DNA of 64,000 nt from Hydrangea macrophylla (taxonomy: Eukaryota; Streptophyta; Magnoliopsida; Cornales; Hydrangeaceae), in contig CM066991.1 of NCBI GenBank assembly GCA_033977485.1, positions 36,267,850-36,331,849 of the forward strand, read 5' to 3'. Positions 22,221 to 33,013 of this stretch are shown here, piece by piece (position 1 is the first letter of the stretch; every line of letters begins with the position of its first letter). The notes beneath the pieces were generated by a model. It ran no database searches. It was not told where the DNA came from and saw nothing but the letters and a program-made list of their open reading frames with translations. Both the position numbers and the translations under genes were made by a program.

Positions 22221-22300
22221 CAAATTTCGCCAAAAGGAAAGAAAATTTTATAGAATGAAATTTTATTTATTAATACTCTCTATAAATTCAGGGCATTACA

Positions 22301-23905
22301 TTGCCTAAGGCAACGGGTGCACCAAACCAAAACCCAACAGGCTTTTTCTAAAGGCGAATATTTCAACTTGTATCCAGTCATCCTTTTGCTCAAGTAATAA
22401 ATAGCTCTTTCTGCATGCCCCTCTTCTCCTTCTTCGGCCAACATATACCCCATTGAATCTTCGGATACGGAAAGGTACAACAGTAAAGGTCTTCCAGGTA
22501 AGGGTGGTGATAAGACAAGTGGGTTTTGAAGGTAGGTTTTGACTTTTTCAAAGGCTTGTTGACATAAGGTATCACATTTAAACTTCTCTCTTTTTCTAAG
22601 CAGTTTAAACAAAGGGTCACAGGTAAGGGTGAGTTTTGAGATAAAACGGCTTATAAACTCTATTCTACCTAGAAACCCCTTAATTCCTTCTCATTCTTGG
22701 GCAGCTGCATTTCGATTATGGCCTTTATTTTGGTCGGGTCCACCTCTATCCCCCTCTGAGTGATGAAAAACTCTAACAACTTTCTGGTAGTGACTCAGAA
22801 GGTGCACTTCTGAGGGTTCAGCCTCATTCTAAATTCTCTTAACCTTCCGAAGAACTTTTTTAACGCATCCAAGTGTCCTTTCCTCTCCTTAGATTTCACA
22901 ATCATATCGTCCACATACACTTCTACCTCCTTCCTTATGGATCATATCATGCGACAACATTGTAGCGGCCCGCTAGTAAGTTACGCCCGCATTTTTAAGC
23001 CCAAACGGCATCACCCTATAGTAGTACACGCCCCATGGTGTGATGAAAGTGGTTTTTTCCCTATTCTCGAGCGCCATTAGAATCTGGTTATACCCTGAGA
23101 ACCTATACATAAAAGACACGAACTCGTGCCCTATAGTATTGTCCACTAACAAATCAATGTGAGGTAAAGGGAAATCATCCTTAGGGCTGGATCTGTTCAA
23201 ATCCTAGAAGTTGACATAGACCCTAACATGACCGTCCTTTTTTGGGACATGCACTATATTGGCGATCCATTTTGGATGCTCAATGACCATTAAGAATCCG
23301 GCTCTTAATTGCTTTTTAACTTCTTCTTTGATTTTGAGTGCCCATTCAGGACTCATTCGCCTCAATTTTTGTTTTACAGGTTTTGAATTGGGGAAGAGGG
23401 GGATGTGGTGTTGGACTATTTCTGGATCTACACCTGGCATATCGCTGTAAGACCATGCAAAAACATCTTTGAATTCATTTAATAGATTAACTAATTCTTT
23501 GCTTTCTTCTTTGCTTAGTGTAGAGCCAATAAAAATATTTTGAGGGTTATCTTCATTTCTCAGATTGATCGTTAGAGTGTTCTCAATGATCTTACATGCA
23601 GATTCTTTTTCTTTTTTGATTAATTTTTGCAACTCATTTGGTATTTCATGATCATCACATTCTTCACATTCATCAGATTCATTAAGCGCATTCGAGTAGG
23701 CAGAATTAGTAATACTTTCATTGATTTTCTTTGGAGTGATTACAACAGACATAGAAATTGAAAGACACCTCATTTGAGCAATTACAGACTCTGGGTGTAG
23801 GGGGTACCTATCACTAGACTTGAAAACCCACTCTTTCTTGCTTTCTTCTTCTAAATTGGTGATGAAGCATTCCTCTAGATCCCTTGTCTTGGTAATCTCC
23901 TCCAT
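22301..23905 (-). pseudogene. Tat pol: RT and start of RNase H
   Basis: RT begins after the acidic linker with WSYSDMPGVDPEIVQH, then AGFLMVIEHPKWIANIVHV, PLPHIDLLVDN, TPWGVYYYRVMPFGLKNAG and, after a stop, VYVDDMIVKSKE near 22910 with both catalytic Asp intact. It continues through FLGRIEFISRFIS to the RNase H start (LLLYLSVSEDSMGYMLAEEG) and SKRMTGYKLKYSPLEKAC, where the Tekay element cuts in. Stops lie near 23200, 22965, 22945 and 22795, and the frame shifts at about 22620. Confidence 0.88.
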
Positions 23906-25060
23906 CTCTTCTTTTTTCGGTTCTTCCTCTTATACCCAACCCTCAGCATGATTTTTTCTGGCCTTGTCTTCCATAACCCCTTCTTGGCCTGTTCCCTCGA
24001 TTTTTATGCTTTCTTCACCCAACAAGGTATTCATGACTGAACCATCCAGCGCACCGATCCAATCTTTAGCAGTAGCTGACTTCACAGGCACCTGCGAATA
24101 TGGATCTTGATACTAAGATAATTCATGGGGGATGAAGATCTCAAACCTTGGCTTTAAATAATTATCTTTCTGATCCACCCATGGTTCTAGGAAGCCATAA
24201 AAGGGGAAATCCTCTCCCTCCTTCACAAAGTATCCATTGAGCGTCTTTAGGTAAGGGTCCAATGGTGTGTCAGTTGTCTTCTTCTTCGCTCTCAGCTCTT
24301 TCTTTGGTGGTTGATAACCCAAACCATGATTGTGAGTCTGAGTGAGGATCCTTGGAAACTCTGGTAAACCCTGATGATTTTTATCCAGCCCCATACCTAG
24401 GAAGAAACCTATCTTTTTCATAATCTCGGCGACCAACGGACTTGTGTACTGATCGAAATATAGCAACAGAGATTCTCTCGGCTTCTCTTCTTCCAACATG
24501 TTAATAAACTCGAACCCTTCCAGACTTGTCTCTTCTTCCTAAAACTGTACCTCTAAAACTAGCGTGCTTGATGAATCTTAGACGGACGAACCCAACTGTC
24601 CCCGAGAATATCACAGACCTTGCTTTCCTAGATATATTTGACTTTCTAATGAACTATAGATGGTATGGTGCCCAAACTGTCCAACCATAGCCTCCCTAGC
24701 AACAACTTGAAGGAAGCAGGAATGCCAATGACCTTAAATTCGGCTTTCTTTTCCACAAGCCCGATAGCGAGATGAAGGAGAATTATCCCCATGACTATCC
24801 TCTGAGTGTTGTCATATGCTCTCACCCTCTGCTCAGATGGTGTGAACGTTGATTCATCCAAACTCATGGGCTTAGTTGTTCAGAATAGATAAACATTTAG
24901 AGCGGATCCATTATCAACAAGACAGGTAGACACAGTGTTTCCCAAGCACTCAACAGTGGCAGATAGCAATTTATTGTGAATAGGCCCTCCCGGAGGTAGA
25001 TCATCTGATGAGAAGGTAATAGCAAGAGTCAAAATCTACTTATCATCCCTACGAGATCTT
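23906..25060 (-). pseudogene. Tat protease and G-patch region
   Basis: The protease active site near 24905 reads CLVDNGSALNV with its Asp intact. The protease C-terminus at 24646-24720 carries FKLLLGRLWLDSLG (the usual LLGRPW motif). Downstream, 24499-24113 encodes MKKIGFFLGMGLDKNHQGLP and HNHGLGYQPP, a G-patch-like domain known from the protease-RT interval of Tat/Ogre elements. Aspartic protease would mature the polyprotein; the G-patch is thought to bind RNA. Stops near 24840, 24600 and 24540 break the frame. Confidence 0.75.
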
Positions 25061-27012
25061 CTAGTATTGTGTTGATAGAAACATCAAATTGGTTCAAGGC
25101 TTCCAGAACTGCTTGCCGGTGACGTTTGGAAGAAATCAACAATCCCCAGATGGTGATATTAGCCTGAGTTTTCTTTATTTTCTTCAAAACCCTATCTTCT
25201 TCCTATTCTTCATTCATTTTCCCTTTTCCTTTATCCAATTTTTCCCCAGGTGATCCTATTCCACCTCATGAGGCTTGAAATGTCTCCCTGACCGGGTTAG
25301 ATGGCTGACTTCTTCTTTTGCCCACAGATTGTCAATTTTTGGAGTAGCTTTTGAACCTTCTTTTCCCATCTCTATCTCTTTGTCACTCTCATACCATAGA
25401 TCGTATTCTACCTGATTCATATCTTGACTATCGACTTGTACCCACCAATCTGACTGCTTTATTGTTTCCTCTTTCCACGCCCCGGACTATTTCTCAATCA
25501 TACAGATCCCCAGATTTCCTGATAATTGATAATACTTTCTCGAAATCTTTGTGATCAGCTTACATGGATCAAACGTCACTCCGTCTACTCCTAGGAAATA
25601 GAGACCCTGCGGTGGTGGTACGGCATGATGATTTGGTAATGGGTTCTTGGTAACATTGGGAGTCCTGACAGGCGGTTCATATATCACCTTGTTATCAATG
25701 AGGTCCTAGATTTCATGCCTTAGCCTTACGCATCGATCCGTAGCATGACCCTTCTGTTGGTGAAATTTATAATAAAGGTCTTCTCGGAAAGTTGGTGGAA
25801 GCGGACTCGGTAAATGTCGAGGCTCCACCGAACGAAGATGCCCTTTTGCTATTAGCCTATCAAGTGTAGTTGACAGTGATACCTCCAAATCTGAAAACTT
25901 CCTTGACTGTTTGTCCCCTCCTCTTCTTGGTGTTATGTCAAACTTTTTCTTCGGTCCACTCAACGCGTTGACATTGGTGGGGCCAGTGTGACCCCCCGAA
26001 TGTCCTCCATTTGATCCATAGCTTGGCCTTTTATACCGATTTGGCTATTCTTCCTTCTTGATTACCCTTCTTGGATCGCATCCTCTATCCTTGTTCCCAT
26101 GTCAAAAACCTCAGTAAAGGTGTTGATCGACTAGAATCTCATCTTCTCTTGATAGACGGGCTGAAGGTTCTTCATCAACATTTGGATCTGGTCTTTCTCG
26201 GACGGTCTCTGTACCATTTTAGCTGCTTTTTCCCTCTACCTACTCAGATACTCAGCAAATGATTCCTTATTTCCCTGCCTAGTGGTCTCCAAATCTCGGA
26301 CTGTGACATCCAAGTCTTGGTTGTACACATATTGTGCCACGAACGCTTTGATCACTTCTTCCCAGACCCGAGTTTTACTTGGTTCGAGAGTGAGGTACCA
26401 GGATAAAGCGGCTCTAGTTAAAGTCCGCTAAAATAAGATAACCATCATGGTAGTACTCAGCCCACTAGGTTGGAAAGCTCCGATACACATTCTCACATGT
26501 CTACGAGGATTCCCTATCCCGTCAAACTTATCGAAAACTAGCATTTCAAAACCGACAGGTAGTGTTTCACGGATGCCATCATACAGACCTTCTAGCTTCA
26601 TTAGGTAAGTATCGACCCCCTGAGCCTTGCGCATTACCCTTTCTAGCTTCTCTTTCTTTTCTGTCATTATCCTCTCCTTCTCCATTTCTAACCTTTCTCT
26701 TTTTACTCTGGGGGCCTTGGCCCTTGGCATTTCTGGTTCATTATACCAACCTTCTTCCCTAACTGGCGGGTCGTTATTTGGTGGATTCATGACTGGTGGT
26801 GGTCGTGCTATTGCTTCTATCATGACCATCATTCGGTTTATATTCTTAGCTTGTCGCCTCATCTGTTCTACTTGTTGTTCTACTAGTGTCCTTGACTCTG
26901 CTACCTCCCCATCATTCCTTTTATCTGCCATTTCAATGTCTTCTCCTCTTCTTACTAACCTTGTAGTGGGACCTCTTAACCAAATAGTGCCCGAATTGGA
27001 TGCTATTTTCAC
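25061..27012 (-). pseudogene. Tat gag
   Basis: A run of 194 codons begins at 27012; the native start may be the internal MADKRNDGEVAESRT. It holds a charged, coiled-coil-prone stretch (RVKRERLEMEKERIMTEKKE) and FDKFDGIGNPRRHV. After a stop near 26428 the capsid core follows: ALSWYLTLEPSKTRVWEEV, AFVAQYVYNQDLDVTVRDLE and ESFAEYLSR. Near 25750 a decayed knuckle reads YYKFHQQKGHATDRC, its first Cys pair lost. Further left, to about 25490, runs a proline-rich tail (PPPQGLYFLGVDGVTFD). It would encode the particle protein. At least six stops are present. Confidence 0.8.
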
Positions 27013-28165
27013 CCTTCAAAAGGAAACATTTTTTAAAAATCTTTCTATTTTCTTTATTTTTATCAAAATCTCTTATTATATATATTTTGAAAGACTTTTG
27101 GTGAGATGAAATGGTTCATATGTCACACGGATGCAATACATGTGTGCGTGTGTGCCTATTCTATATGCAAAAGAAAGGAAAATCCTAATCCTAACATAGA
27201 AACACATAAGAATATAGAATCTTTACCCATGTCAAGTGCGCCATCTTCTCCTTTCATTGTGATCCTCGTTACCCATTCAAAGTTTTGGACATGCTTTCAA
27301 AAAGTATATCTTGGATGATAAAATCTTTTGAAAACAATTTTTGATAATTCTTAAACATTCCTCAATAAAGATGATTGGGTTTGAAATTTTGCTTTGAAAT
27401 TCATTTGAAAGACATTTCTCCTAAGAACGATTCCTAGGATTTTTGGATGATTATGTAAAAATATATTTTAACAAAGATTTGTTTGGAGCTTTACTAAAAA
27501 AAAAGTGAAGATGTCAAAAATCCATTTGTTTTGAAAGATGAATTTAAAATTCTTTAGGTAGGAGGATCACATGATCGGATTATTGCCATACTCTTCATGA
27601 ATTTGGATGCATACAAGGTCAATGATGCTTAACTAAACATGATATAAGAGGTGTAATCTTATAATCGAATTTTCAGCATGTTCTCAAATAATGTTATGGG
27701 ACATGAAGAGGGATTGCCCAAAAAGTGATTAAGAGGTTACATATCTTTTATCAAGTGAGCATCGGTCATCATCTTAAGTAATCTCTTTCGGGAAGACAAA
27801 ACTCCCTAGCACATAATCCTAATCAAGAATCGATTTCCTAAGATTGGAAAGGTTCTATAGAAACTGCTATGCAAAAGCCGGGTTTTGGTAAAATAAGGGA
27901 CCCTTGACACACACCCGATAGGATGCTTCATATACTAACATATGGTACGAGATCAAGGGTGATCGCACAGTCCCATAATTACTTAACCGACCGTTTGCCC
28001 CGAGCCTCCAAGGTCATAGTTCCATGCAATCGACTGGCGAGACATGCAAGTGAAGTGCAACAGGCACACAAAGATTAATTAATTTGATTAAAAGGATCCT
28101 TTCAAGTCTAATCTTCGAGCGAACCCAAAATCAAAAATTCTGGTTTGTGAAACCAGAGATTCTGG
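27013..28165 (-). other. Tat 5' leader between the primer site and gag
   Basis: About 1.15 kb with no convincing gene on either strand. Short plus-strand frames (27106-27318 and others) have no recognisable motifs. Long leaders before gag are usual in Tat elements. Ogre relatives carry an extra ORF here; I see none. Confidence 0.5.
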
Positions 28166-28190
28166 GTTCGATCCCCAGCAGAGTCGCTAG
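28160..28190 (-). other. Primer binding site, tRNA-Arg-like, with unusually long tRNA similarity
   Basis: On the plus strand ctgggttcgatccccag forms a perfect T-arm (CTGGG loop CCCAG) followed by cagagtcgcta, resembling the 3' end of a plant tRNA-Arg (cagagtcgcca). On the minus strand this is the primer site directly next to the LTR start at 28193. Known: Ogre/Tat elements use tRNA-Arg. Similarity to the tRNA runs about 30 nt, past the usual 18 nt site. Confidence 0.7.
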
Positions 28191-29316
28191 ATTGTGGATA
28201 TCGCAATTTTCTCTGACCCACAACTTTTGTTTAAAACACTTTTCCAAAATCGAAGAGTCGCCACTTAATTTTTTTTTGAAGGAAAACTAAGAAACTATTT
28301 TAAAAGAAAACGGATTTGTTGCAAAACCAAACATAAACTGGATCCAGGGATTATGGAATGAAAGGGGAAGGAGCCTGGCGAACTAAAACACCACCTTTCA
28401 TCCTATCTCGTGATAGGCCTCTATTCAACAACCTTTTTAATCGGATTATTAATCTAAGCATGTCCTCAACTAATACATATATAATTATACATTACAAAAG
28501 CATGTCAAAAGGGTGTAAGATTGCTAATGACAAAATATCATTTATAAGCCACATAATTCAAGTAGCAAACAGAATGATATGCATGTAGGGAACTACAGAA
28601 CTTACCCAAGATCCAGCCGCAGAATAGAAATGTGTAATGCATGCGAACAAATAAAAAACCTAGAAAAGTGGTCGATGAACTCACTACATCTTTTGTTTAG
28701 TTCATCTTTCACTTACTAACTTTAACTATAAAGCCATTAAACTTGGCCTTAGTTAAACTAATCCTCCTACCATTTGATGGTCATGGGAGACTAATGACTC
28801 TCATAATTGATAGACTTCAATGAAGTATGAAGAAACTTCATGAAGCCTTAGAATAACAAAATCAAACCATAGAGATGGGTTTGAATTTATTAACAAAACA
28901 TACTAATTATCAATCCTAACCTTCTCATAAACCATGAACTTATGAGAAGACCAAGAGACTTCAAACCAAAAGATTGAAATGAGACATTGAAACTCTCATG
29001 AATCCCAAGAGATGAATACAACTAAAGAAAAAAAAGGACTCAACATTCAAATAATAACCAAGTTAACATGCATTTAAAGGATGATTTAGTCTAGAGTCTA
29101 CCTTTAAATATCCTCAACATGTTGGTTTGGAGGAATTCCACAAAGTAATCAAGCTCTTTAACTCTAACTCTCACACACTAATCTCTCTTTTAAATTTCAA
29201 AAAGCAACTCTTAAGCATGTTTAGGAAATTTTCTACAGATTTAGAAGAAGGAATCAAGATAAGGTTGGAAGATTCAAAGGAAAATTCTCATCCCTTGTAA
29301 TGGGATATTCACCCTT

Positions 29317-29325
29317 CTTATATAG
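29317..29325 (-). promoter_or_regulatory. TATA box of the outer Tat LTR
   Basis: ctatataag on the minus strand, about 515 bp from the U3 end and about 105 bp downstream of the palindrome module. Confidence 0.55.
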
Positions 29326-29427
29326 ACAATTTTAAAAGGGTATTTTAGTCATTTTAGGGGCAAAAATACTGATTTCATATGTCCTTTTGATGGTACAAAA
29401 TGTGCTATTTTATAGCTGTCTGCCCAA

Positions 29428-29645
29428 AAATGCGGCACTCATTGGAGATGGAAGCTGCAGTCAGTGACTGCCGATGCGGCAGTCACTGATTGCCGTTACG
29501 GCATTCAAGGAGTGCCTCAGACAACTCCACAAATTGCCATTCTTCTATAGAAATTCATTTTTTATGGCATTTGGTGATATTTGCGGCATTCATAGAGTGT
29601 CGTTTCGGCACTTAAGTGAGTGTCGCACGGTAACCCGTGACTGCA
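29428..29645 (-). promoter_or_regulatory. GTGCCG/CGGCAC palindrome module in the outer Tat LTR
   Basis: At least eight units occur: gcggcactcattgg, cagtcagtgactgccg, gcggcagtcactg, attgccgttacggcattc, ggagtgcc, gcggcattcatagagtgtcg, ttcggcacttaagtgagtgt and gcacggtaacccgtgactgc. 29461-29489 is a perfect inverted repeat with 13 bp arms and a 3 bp centre. It is the same motif family as 1188-1322, 4503-4672 and 9881-9920. Confidence 0.65.
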
Positions 29646-29839
29646 GTATATTTCACCATGTGTCGTTCTTCTCTGTTTTCCTTTTTTCTCTCTTTCTTTC
29701 TTGTTGTTTGGATTGACAAGCCTTTTGAATAGCTTGAATCACCTTTGGAAGCCCTAGATTAGTTAGACATTGTCATCATCGGATCTTAGAGGTAATACTC
29801 CCCTTAACCCAACGTGTGGTCAAAATTGGGGTGTCTACA

Positions 29840-30960
29840 TGTATGTGTTCTCAATCTTGAGACGATTATGGACATAGACTATGGATATGACTGCTATTAC
29901 TTACCAATCAGTGAGGTCTTGCAAGATCAACACCTAGGTATCTTGGGTATGTCATATTCATAGGGATGTGAACATATATTGTCAAGACAGAATCGACCCT
30001 CTAATAAAGAGTAAGCACTCCCTTGAGAGTGTCACCAAGTTAATTACTGAGAACTGCAGTCTTGTTGTTAAGTAGTTATCAACATGTTTGGTATTCATAA
30101 GAGGTGAATGAGACTCAAGGAATAGAAGATGTAATCATCATTCAGGTTGACAGTAACAGTTATCCAATTACCTGAATATGATTATGAATATTGACTGTAG
30201 AGGGACATTAGTATACCATACAAGTCTAGCTATCACTTTGGATTTGTTCTTATCATTCAGGTTGACAGTAACAATTAACCTAGTACCTGAATATGATTAT
30301 GAATGTTGACTGTAGAGGGACATTAGTACACCATACAAGTCTTGCTAACACTTCGGATTTGTTCTTTTTGCGTTGGAGTGCAGTTATCGTTTTATAGTGG
30401 AGTTAACATTAACTGATTAGTTGGTTAATTTGCTGATCAAAGAGTTTGATCATGGGAATTAACAACTCATCAGAGCCAACAATAAAGAACCTAGGTGGTC
30501 TTGCTCTTAGCTCTGGCAGGATGCTTGGAAAGACATATGAGGATGTTGATTCGATCGAGTTTTGTTCGACTGAAAGTAAAAGTAGGTTTGGAAACCTATA
30601 AATAGGATAGCTACGACCAGAATAACTAAGAATGTCATTTTTAATTCCAGAGAGCTACATAAACTATTTAAGGGTTTCCTTAGCCTTCTTATCCTCACTA
30701 TTTTGAGTTCCTACCAACCCTAATCCCTTCGGGAGCATTAATAGGAGACATAAGGGTGAAGATCACCTAGTGGGAGTTGTTGCACACTAAAGGAAGAAGA
30801 CTAATTCAGAATTGGGTTCAAGACCACAAGGTAATACTCTTGTCCGCTCACCCAATGCATCTATGGAATTGATAAGTAGTAGATCCAAGATACCAATAAA
30901 TGTTTTAAACACGTTTTTCCGCTGTGCATAGATTTAAAGTTTTTTGATACCTAAATCCTA
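29840..30960 (+). mobile_element. Remnant of a long-LTR Copia LTR, target of the Tat insertion
   Basis: Reverse complement of the LTRs at 45427-46831, 52515-54025 and 60970-62466, in the same order: ttctcaatcttg, cattcaggttgacagtaac, ttgcgttggagtgcagttatc, a plus-strand TATA (acctataaatagg near 30596) and gaattgggttcaagacc to ttccgctgtgcat. The left part is missing because the Tat element begins at 29840. A block of about 120 bp is tandemly duplicated (about 30133-30252 and 30253-30375). Confidence 0.85.
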
Positions 30961-31208
30961 CACATTCTACATCCATGCCCACATCTTTCATTTGCTAGGA
31001 AGGTAAGAAATATGTATTCTACCTACTACTTGATTCTGCTAATCCAGAGAACCACTTGTTTGTTTTCGTAGAGAAAGTGTAGCTTGAGTTTCAGTAGGGG
31101 TAGGTAGTTGCCCAAACAATCGAAGTGCATTGATAAAAATAAGGTAATGTTTGGAAAGTCCAAATACCCCTAAACTACTAATGTTTGTAGTTTGTACTTG
31201 ATGGTACG
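30961..31208. other. No recognised feature
   Basis: About 250 bp between the Copia LTR remnant and a TRIM. The minus-strand frame at 31039-31221 shows no motif. Confidence 0.3.
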
Positions 31209-31792
31209 TGTAACAACACATTTCCTCGTTGGCAACAATGTTGTCCGCTTGGGGCCTAAATATAAAGAACTTCCCAGGGGGTCAACTGCGGATTTTCTTT
31301 TATGTTTAGCTCACACAGTTTTGAAAGGCCTTGTTGCAAGTAGAGGGGGTGATTAAGCCGTATAAATCTTTACCCCAGGCGATTTGGGACAAGTACCCAC
31401 ACCTCACCTCACCTCACCTTACCTCACCTCACCTCATCCATCTTGGCCTTCCTACCATATGAGTCTTGGCTCTTTGTCATCACAATCCATCCTCCTTAAG
31501 GGCCACATGTCCTTGTGTGGGACCCACCCCACACTTTTGGCTGATTTTTTGCTCTAACACCATTGGTAGCAACCCATCCCCCTATCTAGCAAGAATAATG
31601 TTCTCTTTGGGCCTAAATACAAAGAACTTTCTTGGGGTCACCCATCCTGGTACTGTAATGGCAGTAACACACTTATTCATAAACTAGTCCATGATCTTCA
31701 CCTTAGGAAATGTGGGACAAGTACCCACACCTTACCTCATCTCATTTATCTTGGCCTTCCTGCCACAGGAGTCTTGGCTCTTGGTCAACACA
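31209..31792 (-). mobile_element. TRIM-like element with LTRs of about 230-275 bp
   Basis: Two similar blocks, 31209-31485 and 31564-31792, share ttgggcctaaatayaaagaac, gggacaagtacccacacc and tcttggccttcctrccaya. They are separated by about 78 bp that ends in gctctaacacca, a degenerate inverted initiator-Met primer site next to the second block. No coding capacity. The flanks gtacg and atacg match at 4 of 5 bases. Block 1 holds a CTCAC microsatellite at 31399-31436. Confidence 0.65.
31399..31436. repeat. (CCTCA)n microsatellite
   Basis: About seven units of cctca with one interruption (cctta). The other TRIM LTR has only two or three units at the same place (near 31725), so the array expanded after insertion or between copies. 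Confidence 0.8.
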
Positions 31793-32165
31793 ATACGTGA
31801 AATTTGCCTTAAATGCTAAACAAGAAGTTAGATCATTAAATACATGTAGGTATTTCTTCCAATCAAATCATCTAGCTTCGCTTGGAAACAAATTTAATGG
31901 CAAAAGCATACAATTAATGGCATGGTTTCAATCACTTTGTTGAGGTCGACAATTGCAAATAGATGTAAAGTTAGGGTTATGATTAAGCATCACAACGCTT
32001 TTATATGAAATGTCTAAAATATTACACACATGCCCTCATGCTAACAAGTAACAACAGACAAATATTGAAAGTAATATCGATTTTCAAAAATCCCTATAAC
32101 CGGTCGGCTGGCTCAGATTATTGCCAATAGCACACAAATAGTGTTGGTCGAGCTGACCCTTCTAC
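31793..32165. other. No recognised feature
   Basis: AT-rich sequence, perhaps the 3' LTR remains of the decayed Copia that follows. No frame or repeat is recognised. Confidence 0.3.
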
Positions 32166-32715
32166 TAGTGACATATCCCCATAAGGTAGTGCAAATATAT
32201 CCCTTATGCCTAGCTTGCTAAGGATTACGTAATCTGGCCTATATGTAACTCCTTTGATGAGTATATCTTCTAATTAATCTCCGAACTTCATAAATGGGGT
32301 ACAACTGGTAGTCCACTATTCAATTCTCCTTGATGTGTAGATCTCAACATGTTTTATTAGAGGGCTTATTGTTATAATACAACCTCAGAATCTATAGGAT
32401 CAAGTCCAAGTTTTGTTGTTAAGATTTGTATCCATAATAACTCACAAATCCCCCGCGCCATAACTCAGAATTCAGCCTTAGCACTAGATCTTACTCCCAC
32501 AGTTTGCTTCTTGCTATGTCAAGTGACTAAGTTTTCCCCCAACAAAGGTGCAATATCGTGAAGTAGACTTCTTGTCAGTCCCGAAACCTGCCACCCAGCT
32601 TCTATGTAAGCCTTTGCCTTAAGGTGGGCGTGTCTACTATAGAATAAATCCTTTTCAGGTGCCGACTTTAAGTATCTGAGTATTCGAAGGATGGTATCAT
32701 AGTGCGACTCTTGAG
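32166..32715 (-). pseudogene. Decayed Copia pol (element C5): RT end and RNase H
   Basis: On the minus strand, traces of ILRILRYLKSAPEKDLFYS, RSSAKAEF, ARGICELLWIQILTTKLGL and KLGIRDIF survive among many stops. The order matches Copia RNase H. The reading continues to the right of the small TRIM (33014 on) and of element C6 (36517 on). Confidence 0.75.
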
Positions 32716-33013
32716 TGTTGATTTACCACCTACTCCAAAAGCTTAAGCTGTTAAAGAATGTGCCCAACAATGTATATCAACCTTCAACACCATCCCTTAC
32801 GTACGACCCTGTCTCGCACGTGGAGAGCCAACAAATTAAACTCCGTCATAGGGGATCCAGACAACAAAGTGCAAATACGCACACCAAAGCAGGGATAGAG
32901 ACTCGAACTTGAGACCTCCACAAACATGGCTCTGATACAATGTTGAGTTATCAACTGCTCTGACGCTAAAGCTGTTAGAGAATGAGCACAATAATGTACA
33001 TCAACCTTCAATA
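32716..33013 (-). mobile_element. Very small TRIM (298 bp) with 74 bp LTRs
   Basis: The terminal repeats 32716-32789 and 32941-33013 share aagctgttaragaatg and aatgtayatcaaccttcaa, and both begin tgttga. Between them lie 151 bp ending in ggctctgatacaa, an inverted initiator-Met primer site. It interrupts Copia RT sequence on both sides. The flanks ttgag and tcaag are a poor TSD. A related half-element occurs at 42717-42938. Confidence 0.75.

Larger units (their letters stand above)
11732..22300 (-). mobile_element. Complete Tekay-type chromovirus (Ty3/Gypsy) nested in the Tat RNase H
   Basis: Two LTRs of about 2.25 kb (11732-13985 and 20057-22300), both tgtca...attaca on the plus strand, bound a 6.1 kb interior with gag, protease, RT, RNase H, integrase and a degenerate chromodomain on the minus strand. 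The flanks are gtgcc (11727-11731) and ttgcc (22301-22305), a 5 bp duplication with one mismatch; removing the element and one copy restores the host RNase H frame. A C-terminus ending WELESEMREKFPFLF after VLDRGIKKLRDKE fits the Tekay clade. It is inactive: stops in gag, protease and integrase. Confidence 0.88.
20057..22300 (-). repeat. 5' LTR of the Tekay element
   Basis: The 2244 bp partner of 11732-13985. On the minus strand it starts tgtaatgccctgaa and ends gggggttgaca. It carries the 25 bp subrepeats (20745-21065), palindrome clusters (21370-21600 and 22050-22220), a CT block and a minus-strand TATA box at 21991-22000. Scattered substitutions relative to the partner show that the insertion is not recent. 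Confidence 0.9.
1..29839 (-). mobile_element. Outer Tat-lineage Ty3/Gypsy retrotransposon (3' LTR outside window)
   Basis: Seen: from right to left on the minus strand there is an LTR (28193-29839), a tRNA-Arg-like primer site, gag, a retropepsin with DNGSA, a G-patch segment, RT with YVDDM, RNase H, a second RNase H (YFDGA) and an integrase. Known: a second archaeal-type RNase H plus a G-patch marks the Tat/Ogre branch of Ty3/Gypsy. Two insertions (7522-10765 and 11732-22300) split pol; removing each insertion with one TSD copy makes the frame continuous. Inferred: the antisense genes at 1552-5819 and the arrays at 361-1047 are its long 3' region, because no second LTR copy appears between pol and position 1. 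The exact left end is unknown. Inactive: many stops. Confidence 0.8.
28193..29839 (-). repeat. 5' LTR of the outer Tat element
   Basis: 1647 bp, tgtggatatc...gtgtctaca, TG...CA. Its left part (agagtcgccacttaa, aggagcctggcgaactaaaa) matches the solo LTR at 7600-7760. On the minus strand a TATA box lies at 29317-29325 and the GTGCCG module at 29428-29645 upstream of it. To the right the sequence switches abruptly into a Copia LTR at 29840. The partner LTR is outside the window, so no TSD can be checked. Confidence 0.8.

Noticed and set aside
26627..27109. 160-codon plus-strand frame
   Set aside because: Exactly opposite to Tat gag and rich in Ser/Phe/Leu, as expected from the reverse of a Glu/Lys-rich coding strand.
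28120..28192. Possible tRNA gene
   Set aside because: Only the T-arm and 3' acceptor strand are present; no matching 5' acceptor strand or D-arm is found in the 75 bp upstream, and the position beside an LTR explains it as a primer site.
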